NCBI GenBank assembly: GCA_028869035.1 | Contig: JAGWTL010000021.1 | Coordinates: forward strand, 1 to 16,568 | Direction of reading: 5' to 3' | Origin: Burkholderiales bacterium | GTDB taxonomy: Bacteria; Pseudomonadota; Gammaproteobacteria; Burkholderiales; Burkholderiaceae_C | DNA length: 16,568 nt | Shown: piece after piece, positions 1-5,304 of the stretch | Numbering within the stretch: position 1 is the first letter of the stretch | Layout: every line of letters begins with the position of its first letter | Program-made: the position numbers and the translations under genes | The notes under the pieces: generated by a model | The model's database searches: none | Seen by the model: only the letters and a program-made list of their open reading frames with translations | What the model was told of the DNA's origin: nothing

Positions 1-1080
1 ATGTTAGTCGAGAAAAACGTCCCGCTCCAGCCGTACAACACCTTCCGCATCGTCGCCCGGGCCCATACCCTGGTCCGGGTGTTGCAGGAGGCCGACGTGC
101 GCGCCGTGCTGGCCGACCCCGAACTCGGCCCTTCTCCGAAGTTCGTGCTGGGCGGTGGCAGCAATATCGTGCTGACCGGGGACGTGAAGCCGGTGGTGCT
201 CAAGGTGGAGATCATGGGCCGTCGCCAGGTCGGGGAGACGCCCAAGGCCTGGATCGTTGAGGCCGGGGCCGGCGAGAACTGGCATGGTTTTGTGAGCTGG
301 ACGCTGGAGCAGGGCTGGCCCGGGCTGGAGAACCTGGCACTCATTCCCGGTACCGTGGGCGCTGCGCCGGTGCAGAACATTGGCGCCTACGGTGTCGAGC
401 TGCAGGACCGGTTCGCGTCGCTTGATGCCATCGACCTGGAAACCGGCCGTGCTTTTACGCTGGATGCCGCGCAATGCGGCTTTTCCTACCGCGACTCGGT
501 GTTCAAGCACGCCGCCGACGGCCGCGCCCCCGGTTTGGGCCTGGCGGGCCGCGCCCTCATCACCCGGGTGCGGCTGGCGCTGCCCAAGGCCTGGAAACCG
601 GTGCTGGGTTATCTGGACCTGGAACGCAAGATGGCCGAGACCGGCATCCACAGCCCCACACCCCGCCAGATCTACGACTGGATCTGCCAGATCCGCCGCG
701 CCAAGCTGCCTGACCCGGCCGTGATCGGCAATGCAGGCAGCTTTTTCAAGAACCCGACCGTGAGCCTCGAGCAATGCGCCGACATCATCGCGCGCGAGCC
801 CAGGATCGTGCATTACCTGCTGGACGACGGCACGGTGAAGCTGGCCGCTGGCTGGCTGATCGACGCCTGTGGCTGGAAGGGCAAGTCCATAGGCCAGGCC
901 GGCGTCTACGAAAAGCAGGCCCTGGTGCTGGTCAACCGCGGCGGCGGTGAGCAGGGCGAGGATGGCAGTGGCCCCCGCGGGGCCACGGGTGGCGAGGTCA
1001 TGACCCTGGCCAAGGCCATCCAGACCAGCGTCTACGAGCGCTTCGGCATCCGGCTCGAACCCGAGCCGGTGGTGGTCTGA
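1..1080 (+). CDS. murB: UDP-N-acetylenolpyruvoylglucosamine reductase MurB
   Basis: Cytoplasmic FAD enzyme that reduces UDP-GlcNAc-enolpyruvate with NADPH to UDP-MurNAc, the second committed step of peptidoglycan precursor synthesis. Seen: N-terminal NTFRI, FAD-binding motif GGGSNIVL near residue 51, PGTVGAAPVQNIGAYG near 118, SYRDSVFK near 162, GNAGSFFKNP near 243 carrying the expected catalytic Ser, AAGWLIDACGWKG near 281, and a C-terminal EPEP carrying the expected catalytic Glu. The layout is the type I (E. coli-like) form. At 359 residues it is somewhat longer than E. coli MurB (about 342), partly because of a Gly-rich insertion at residues 314-331. The window opens exactly on the ATG, so upstream signals cannot be judged. 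The stop is 15 bp from the stop of the convergent DUF2325 gene. Confidence 0.96.
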   Translation: MLVEKNVPLQPYNTFRIVARAHTLVRVLQEADVRAVLADPELGPSPKFVLGGGSNIVLTGDVKPVVLKVEIMGRRQVGETPKAWIVEAGAGENWHGFVSWTLEQGWPGLENLALIPGTVGAAPVQNIGAYGVELQDRFASLDAIDLETGRAFTLDAAQCGFSYRDSVFKHAADGRAPGLGLAGRALITRVRLALPKAWKPVLGYLDLERKMAETGIHSPTPRQIYDWICQIRRAKLPDPAVIGNAGSFFKNPTVSLEQCADIIAREPRIVHYLLDDGTVKLAAGWLIDACGWKGKSIGQAGVYEKQALVLVNRGGGEQGEDGSGPRGATGGEVMTLAKAIQTSVYERFGIRLEPEPVVV

Positions 1081-1095
1081 GCCGGCCAGCCTGCC

Positions 1096-2331
1096 TCAGT
1101 TTCCCGTCAGATCGATCTCGCTGAGCGCCCGCTCCAGCGCCGTGCGGCTCGGGGTTTCGATGAAGACACACTGCTTGCCGGTGCGCTTGCAGTGGTCCTT
1201 CACGCGCCAGTAGGCGTTGTGGCTGATACAGCCGCTCTGGCAGATCACCAGGTCGGCGGCGGCCAGGGTGGCGTCGAGCAGATTGCTGTTGTCTTCGGCG
1301 CCGCCGTCATGGTGCAGGAAACGCGCGCCGGTGTGCTCGATGACCTGGCGGTAGATCGGCACGCTGGCCGTGCGGCCTCCCACACAGAGCACCGAGCGTT
1401 TGTCCAGGTCCGGTGCAGCGGCGGGCAATGTCGGCTGAGTTGTGGACTCAGGCCGGTTGGCTTGCAGCCGGGCCTGCAAGGTTTCGGCGCGTTGACGCTG
1501 CTGTTGCGCTTCCAGCCGGGCCTGTTGCAGCAGGCGCTTCCGGGCCTGGAGCTCTTCTTCCTGCAAGCGGTTCTGTTGCGCCAGTTCCAGACGCACCGCG
1601 AGACCGGGGGCGCTGGCCTGCAGCTGTGCCAGCGTTTCATCCTGCTGGTGCAGACGGGTTTGGGTCTGGACCAGCTCGGCGCGCAGACGCAGGGTTTCGG
1701 CCTGCTGCTGCTCCAGCCTGGCGCTGTAGTGGCTGGTCTGCTGCTGGCTGCGCTCCTGCGCGCCGGCCAGTTCGCGCGCCAGGATGGCGTTTTCCTCGTA
1801 CAGGGTCTCCAGGCGGCTCAGATCGGCGCGTGTCGCCATACCGACCTGGTGCTGCATCATGTGCACCTCGCCCAGGATGCGCTGTTCCAGTTCGGCGTCG
1901 CAGCGCGGATGGGTCAGGGCCGCCCACAGGGCGCCGGCCCAGTCGGCGCCGGCGCGGCAGTCATTCCACCAGACACCCAAGGCTTCGGTGCTCTTGAGCT
2001 GCTGCGCGGCCCGCAGCACCAGGGCATAGCGGGTTTCGAGTTCCTTGTGCAGGCTTTCGGACAGGGGCGAGCGGCGCCGGCATTCGGTCACGACGGTGCA
2101 ATGCACTTCGTAGTCGCTGTAGTGGCCCAGCTTGCCCAGGGCCTTTTCGGCCAGCCGGCGCAACTGGGGCAGGGGTAGGCAGACGCCGACGACCGGGCAG
2201 TAGGCGTGGCCGTCCAGTTCCCACAGGCGGCGTCGGCGCGAACCGCTGCTGGGCACAGGTACGGCCAGGGGCTGCTCAGTCGCAGTGAGGCCGAGGGGGA
2301 GGACGTCCGGTGTGGCTTGGCGTTGGCACAT
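1096..2331 (-). CDS. DUF2325 domain protein with long coiled coil
   Basis: Protein of 411 residues and unknown biochemical function. Seen: an N-terminal region with two Cys-x5-Cys pairs (C45/C51 and C78/C84) plus nearby His; a long Gln/Glu/Arg/Leu-rich coiled coil at about 165-292; and a C-terminal DUF2325 domain at about 313-405, starting SVLCVGGR and including CQSGCISHNAYW and CVFIETPS. The ATG at 2331 is preceded by GGGAG with good spacing. It lies 13 bp after the stop of the small upstream gene, so the two are probably one transcript from the Fur-type promoter near 2718. The DUF2325 assignment rests on recognition of the C-terminal block; metal binding by the Cys pairs is my inference. 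It converges with murB. Confidence 0.85.
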   Translation of the reverse strand: MCQRQATPDVLPLGLTATEQPLAVPVPSSGSRRRRLWELDGHAYCPVVGVCLPLPQLRRLAEKALGKLGHYSDYEVHCTVVTECRRRSPLSESLHKELETRYALVLRAAQQLKSTEALGVWWNDCRAGADWAGALWAALTHPRCDAELEQRILGEVHMMQHQVGMATRADLSRLETLYEENAILARELAGAQERSQQQTSHYSARLEQQQAETLRLRAELVQTQTRLHQQDETLAQLQASAPGLAVRLELAQQNRLQEEELQARKRLLQQARLEAQQQRQRAETLQARLQANRPESTTQPTLPAAAPDLDKRSVLCVGGRTASVPIYRQVIEHTGARFLHHDGGAEDNSNLLDATLAAADLVICQSGCISHNAYWRVKDHCKRTGKQCVFIETPSRTALERALSEIDLTGN

Positions 2332-2344
2332 ACGTGGCTCCCGC

Positions 2345-2665
2345 TCAGTGCAGCAGGCCGCCTGGCAGGGCGGCCTGCGGGTCCGAGGCCAGGGTCACGA
2401 ACGAGGCATCACCGGCCGATTCGGTCACGAGGACCCAGCGTTCGTGCGCACGTGCCATGACCTGGCGCAGGCCGGGGCTGGCATGGGGATGGCCCTTGAG
2501 GAAAAACAGATTGGAGACGATCTTGCGTGCCATCATCGTGCGTTGCCGGCTGCTGGGCGCGCCGGTCTCGGCCTGGGGCGTGGCCCAGCAGGTCATGAGC
2601 GCGAAGGTACCGGCCACGAGGGATTCGAGGCAGGGCGGGTTCAGCTCGTCATGGGGACAGGACAT
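2345..2665 (-). CDS. Small unknown protein, first gene of Fur-box operon
   Basis: Predicted protein of 106 residues that I do not recognise. It begins MSCPHDELNPPCLESL and has three Cys (3, 12, 26), no signal peptide and no clear membrane segment; the middle is basic (RQRTMMARKIV). The start at 2665 was chosen because GGAGG lies seven bases upstream. The frame stays open to ATG 2690-2692 and TTG 2699-2701, but these lack a ribosome site and approach or enter the operator palindrome. It lies 13 bp before the DUF2325 gene and about 33 bp below the Fur-type palindrome, so it is likely made under iron limitation. Reality as a gene is supported by the strong ribosome site and the promoter architecture, not by known homology. 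Confidence 0.7.
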   Translation of the reverse strand: MSCPHDELNPPCLESLVAGTFALMTCWATPQAETGAPSSRQRTMMARKIVSNLFFLKGHPHASPGLRQVMARAHERWVLVTESAGDASFVTLASDPQAALPGGLLH

Positions 2666-2698
2666 CGGGTTCCTCCAGAAGGTGGTGGCCATTCGCTG

Positions 2699-2737
2699 CA
2701 ATGATTGTAATGAGAATAATTCTCATTACAATCATTG
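2699..2737 (-). promoter_or_regulatory. Fur-type operator inside a sigma70 promoter (39-bp perfect palindrome)
   Basis: Perfect inverted repeat with 19-base arms around a single centre base at 2718. Its core, TGAGAAT-A-ATTCTCA at 2711-2725, matches the 7-1-7 Fur box model (TGATAATnATTATCA) with one substitution per arm. On the minus strand TTGTAA (2726-2731) and TACAAT (2704-2709) are separated by 16 bases, so the Fur core fills the -35/-10 spacer. The next minus-strand start is at 2665. The outer arms add GTAAT/ATTAC and ATGAT/ATCAT blocks resembling further Fur half-sites. Iron-dependent repression is inferred from family knowledge. Confidence 0.85.
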
Positions 2738-2778
2738 ATCCATCTTCTTGATAGGGTCTTGTCCTGGTGGCAGAAAGC

Positions 2779-2807
2779 AAAAAGCCCGCACGAAGCGGGC
2801 CTTTTTT
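2779..2807 (-). terminator. Intrinsic terminator of the rpmB-rpmG operon
   Basis: Stem GCCCGC (2784-2789) / GCGGGC (2795-2800) with a five-base loop, flanked by a run of A on the left and six T on the right. Read on the minus strand it is a GC hairpin followed by TTTTT, 17 bp past the rpmG stop. The T run on the plus side could make it bidirectional, but no plus-strand gene feeds into it. Confidence 0.88.
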
Positions 2808-2823
2808 CAGGAGCCGGGCTGAA

Positions 2824-2994
2824 TCACTTCAGCTTGGTTTCCTTGTATTCCACGTGCTTGCGAGCCTTGGGATCAAACTTCATGATCGCCATTTTCTCGG
2901 GCATGGTCTTCTTGTTCTTGCTGGTCGTGTAGAAGTGACCGGTGCCGGCCGTGGATTCCAGCTTGATTTTTTCGCGTCCGCCTTTGGTTGCCAT
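2824..2994 (-). CDS. rpmG: 50S ribosomal protein L33
   Basis: Ribosomal protein of the large subunit, 56 residues, beginning MATKGGREKIKLEST and ending HVEYKETKLK. The family pattern (KLESTAGTGHFYTT, KNKKTMPEKMAIMKFDPKARKHV) is complete. It has no cysteine, so it is the zinc-independent C-minus form of L33. The ATG at 2994 is preceded on the minus strand by AAGGAGC. It lies 11 bp after rpmB, the standard rpmB-rpmG pair, and is followed by a strong terminator. Confidence 0.97.
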   Translation of the reverse strand: MATKGGREKIKLESTAGTGHFYTTSKNKKTMPEKMAIMKFDPKARKHVEYKETKLK

Positions 2995-3005
2995 GATTCA
3001 GCTCC

Positions 3006-3239
3006 TTAAGCTTGGCCACGTGCGCGCAGGTCGGCGAGCACGGAGTCGATGCCATTCTTGTCGATCAGACGCAGGGCGGCGCCGGAAACGCGCAGACGGA
3101 CCCAGCGGTTTTCGGTCTCGACCCAGAAACGACGGTATTGCAGGTTCGGCAGGAACCGGCGCTTGGTTTTGTTGTTGGCGTGGGAAACATTGTTCCCGAC
3201 CATCGGGCCCTTGCCCGTTACTTCACATACGCGTGCCAT
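3006..3239 (-). CDS. rpmB: 50S ribosomal protein L28
   Basis: Large-subunit ribosomal protein of 77 residues: MARVCEVTGKGPMVGNNVSHANNKT, then KRRFLPNLQ and a C-terminal VRLRVSGAALRLIDKNGID. Length and sequence are typical of proteobacterial L28. It has a single Cys (5), so no zinc ribbon. It is the first gene of a two-gene operon with rpmG. No strong Shine-Dalgarno sequence is visible before the ATG. A perfect TATAAT lies 113 bp upstream on the same strand, implying a leader of about 100 nt with several possible hairpins. Confidence 0.97.
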   Translation of the reverse strand: MARVCEVTGKGPMVGNNVSHANNKTKRRFLPNLQYRRFWVETENRWVRLRVSGAALRLIDKNGIDSVLADLRARGQA

Positions 3240-3266
3240 GAGGACACTTCGCTTTCTTCAAAACGG

Positions 3267-3341
3267 CCGCCACCTGAGCAGTGGGGGCCTCACCTCGCCA
3301 GTAGGGTGGCGGTAACCCATGAGCGCCGGGCAGAACCCGGC
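3267..3341 (-). other. Structured rpmB leader (candidate hairpins)
   Basis: Between the TATAAT and rpmB two perfect inverted repeats would fold in the transcript: GCCGGG/CCCGGC (3325-3330 with 3336-3341, five-base loop) and CCGCCACC/GGTGGCGG (3267-3274 with 3305-3312). Neither is followed by a T run in the transcribed direction. They may be a leader structure affecting L28 synthesis or chance GC-rich pairing. I do not recognise a known leader family. Confidence 0.35.
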
Positions 3342-3351
3342 AAAGCCATGC

Positions 3352-3357
3352 ATTATA
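3352..3357 (-). promoter_or_regulatory. Candidate -10 box of rpmB-rpmG promoter
   Basis: TATAAT on the minus strand, a perfect sigma70 -10 hexamer in a GC-rich setting, 113 bp upstream of rpmB. No good -35 is seen at the usual distance; that position is occupied by the arm of a 16-bp inverted repeat and the bases beside it. An activator-dependent or weak -35 promoter is possible. Confidence 0.5.
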
Positions 3358-3442
3358 TGACGAAATGACGCTCCTCGCTGAGCGCGAGCTTCCATGACGC
3401 GGGCCGCGCCTGCATGACCTGGCGTCAGCGTCATTTCGTCAT
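3357..3442. repeat. Perfect 16-bp inverted repeat, 54-bp spacer
   Basis: ATGACGAAATGACGCT at 3357-3372 and its exact reverse complement at 3427-3442. Within the spacer a further TGACGC (3395-3400) pairs with GCGTCA (3422-3427). The left arm abuts the rpmB -10 box; the right arm lies about 50 bp past the trxB stop. There is no adjacent T run, so it is not a standard terminator. It could be a pair of operators, a long-stem RNA element, or a short mobile-element remnant. Confidence 0.65.
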
Positions 3443-3447
3443 CAAGG

Positions 3448-3489
3448 CCGCGCCACCAGGCGCGGCGAGGTCATGCCGCCACAGGCGGC
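3448..3489 (-). terminator. Two GC hairpins just past trxB (possible weak terminator)
   Basis: GCCGCC-aca-GGCGGC at 3475-3489 and CCGCGCC-acca-GGCGCGG at 3448-3465, directly downstream of the trxB stop on the minus strand. Both stems are perfect. No T run follows, so factor-independent termination is doubtful; they may instead protect the 3' end of the trxB transcript. Confidence 0.35.
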
Positions 3490-3490
3490 G

Positions 3491-4444
3491 TCATCCCTGG
3501 CCTTCCAGGAACCTTTGAGCATCCAGGGCGGCCATGCAGCCGGTGCCGGCGCTGGTGATGGCCTGGCGGTAGACATGGTCCTGCACGTCGCCGGCGGCGA
3601 AGACGCCGGGCACCGAGGTCTGGGTGGCAAAACCCTTGAGGCCGCCCTGGGTGACGATGTAGCCGTTTTCCATGGCCAGCTGGCCATGGAAGATCTCGGT
3701 GTTGGGGGCGTGGCCGATGGCGATGAAGCAGCCCTTGAGCTCCAGGTCCTCGGTGCTGCCGTCGACGGTGCTCTTGAGGCGGATGCCGGTCACGCCGCTG
3801 GCATCGCCCAGCACCTCGTCCAGGGTCCGGAAGGTCTTGAGCACGATCTTGCCGGCCTTGACCTTCTCCATGACCTTGTCGACCAGGATGGGTTCGGCCT
3901 TGAACTTGTCGCGGCGATGCACCAGGTAGACCTTGCTGGCGATATTGGAGAGGTAGAGCGCTTCTTCCACGGCGGTGTTGCCGCCGCCGACCACGCAGCA
4001 GACCTGGTCTCGGTAGAAGAAGCCGTCGCAGGTGGCACAGCCGGACACGCCGCGGCCCATGAAGGCCGTCTCGGAGGGCAGGCCCAGGTACTTGGCTGAG
4101 GCGCCGGTGGCGATGATGAGCGAATCGCAGGTGTAGGTGCCGCTGTCACCGGTGAGGGTGAAAGGGCGCTTGCTGAAATCGACCTGGTTGATATGGTCGT
4201 AGACGATCTCGGTCTTGAAGCGTTCGGCGTGGGCCTGGAATCGCTGCATCAGCTCCGGGCCCTGCACGCCTTCGGAGTCGGCCGGCCAGTTGTCAACCTC
4301 GGTGGTGGTCATGAGCTGGCCGCCCTGGGCCATGCCGGTGACCAGCACCGGGTTGAGATTGGCGCGGGCTGCGTAGACGGCGGCGGTGTAGCCGGCCGGG
4401 CCGGAGCCCAGGATCAGGACCTTGGCGTGTTTGTTCTGCGACAT
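3491..4444 (-). CDS. trxB: Thioredoxin-disulfide reductase
   Basis: Cytoplasmic flavoenzyme passing electrons from NADPH to thioredoxin. It has 317 residues, normal for the low-molecular-weight bacterial form. Seen: FAD motif GSGPAG at 13-18; redox-active CATC at 136-139 in GRGVSGCATCDGFF; NADPH-binding GGGNTAVEEA at about 153-162, followed by HRRDKF; C-terminal FAD motif GVFAAGDVQDHVYRQAITSAG. The start at 4444 (MSQNKHAKV) was chosen because the flavin fold begins immediately. The frame stays open upstream, but that extension has no family similarity. The gene is divergent from the Crp-type regulator across 137 bp. Confidence 0.97.
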   Translation of the reverse strand: MSQNKHAKVLILGSGPAGYTAAVYAARANLNPVLVTGMAQGGQLMTTTEVDNWPADSEGVQGPELMQRFQAHAERFKTEIVYDHINQVDFSKRPFTLTGDSGTYTCDSLIIATGASAKYLGLPSETAFMGRGVSGCATCDGFFYRDQVCCVVGGGNTAVEEALYLSNIASKVYLVHRRDKFKAEPILVDKVMEKVKAGKIVLKTFRTLDEVLGDASGVTGIRLKSTVDGSTEDLELKGCFIAIGHAPNTEIFHGQLAMENGYIVTQGGLKGFATQTSVPGVFAAGDVQDHVYRQAITSAGTGCMAALDAQRFLEGQG

Positions 4445-4581
4445 TCTGGAAACCTTGTTTTTTTCGTGAATCTTTTGGTCAATAATCAATAGTGCCGCGT
4501 AACGTGCCGCGGTCGGGGGGCTCCCTGAGCCCGCCCAGCCATTGTAAGAACTGATCAACGCACGCGCAGAATGGCCGCTTT
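4445..4581. promoter_or_regulatory. Divergent control region of trxB and the Crp-type gene
   Basis: A 137-bp region holding both promoters. It contains an AT-rich half near trxB, an 8-bp direct repeat GTGCCGCG at 4492-4499 and 4504-4511 (12-bp period, about one helical turn), and a perfect hairpin GGGCTC-cct-GAGCCC at 4518-4532. I could not assign convincing -35/-10 pairs or a TGTGA-type Crp palindrome. Confidence 0.4.
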
Positions 4582-5259
4582 ATGTCAATGCTGACCAATC
4601 AGGATTTGTTGCGCCGGGTTCCGCTGTTTTCCATGCTGTCGGATCAGCAGTTGCAAGCGCTGGCGGCAGCCGTGGTGAAACGGCGCGTCAAGCGCGGCGA
4701 GCGCGTGGTGGCGCAGGGCCAGAAGTCCGACGCCCTGTCCATCATTCTCTCGGGTCGCGCGCGTGTGCTCATGACGGACACCGGCAACGGGCGCGAAGTC
4801 ATCCTGGCCACCCTGCAGACGGGCGACTACTTCGGCGAAATGAGCCTGATCGACAACGACGTGCATTCCGCTTCGGTCGAGGCCGAGACCAAGACCGACG
4901 TGCTGGAACTGGGCCGCACCGAATTCCTGCGCAGCCTGGCCGAAAGCGCGCCCATGGCCTACGGCATCATGCGCGGCCTGGTGCAGCGCCTGCGCCATGC
5001 CGATCGCAAGATCGGCTCGCTGGCGCTGATGAGCGTCTACGGCCGCGTGGCCAATGTGCTGCTCGATGCGGCCAAGGCTGCTCCGGCGGGCGACATGATC
5101 ATTCGCGACAAGCTTTCTCGCCAGGACATCGCCAAGATGGTCGGCGCCTCGCGCGAGATGGTCAGCCGTGTCATGAAGGATTTCGAGGAGCAGGGCTTCG
5201 TGACCCCGCTCGAAGGCGGCGCCATGCACGTCAAGGAACGCCGCGCCAAGCCGCGCTGA
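4582..5259 (+). CDS. Crp/Fnr-family transcriptional regulator
   Basis: DNA-binding regulator of 225 residues. Seen: N-terminal cyclic-nucleotide-binding beta roll with GERVVAQGQKSDALSIILSG and the phosphate-binding-cassette region GDYFGEMSLIDNDVHSAS (about 82-98); dimer helix near 110-145; C-terminal winged helix with LSRQDIAKMVGASREMVSR (178-196), the typical Crp helix-turn-helix. It has no Cys cluster, so it is not an oxygen-sensing Fnr. The cassette has His95 where E. coli CRP has the cAMP-contacting Arg, so the ligand is uncertain. ATG 4582 has a poor ribosome site; ATG 4588 is an alternative. The stop TGA directly abuts an ATG (5260) of the open ftsK frame, suggesting possible coupling. 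Confidence 0.9.
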   Translation: MSMLTNQDLLRRVPLFSMLSDQQLQALAAAVVKRRVKRGERVVAQGQKSDALSIILSGRARVLMTDTGNGREVILATLQTGDYFGEMSLIDNDVHSASVEAETKTDVLELGRTEFLRSLAESAPMAYGIMRGLVQRLRHADRKIGSLALMSVYGRVANVLLDAAKAAPAGDMIIRDKLSRQDIAKMVGASREMVSRVMKDFEEQGFVTPLEGGAMHVKERRAKPR

Positions 5260-5304
5260 ATGTGGCGTTTCACCCCAGGTGAAGACGCCCCCTTGTCTGC
5301 CTAC

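Noticed and set aside
2735..2932. Short plus-strand frame across the rpmG terminator
   Set aside because: Lies over an intrinsic terminator and antisense to rpmG, with no ribosome site; the plus-strand copy of the palindromic promoter makes transcription possible, but coding is unsupported.
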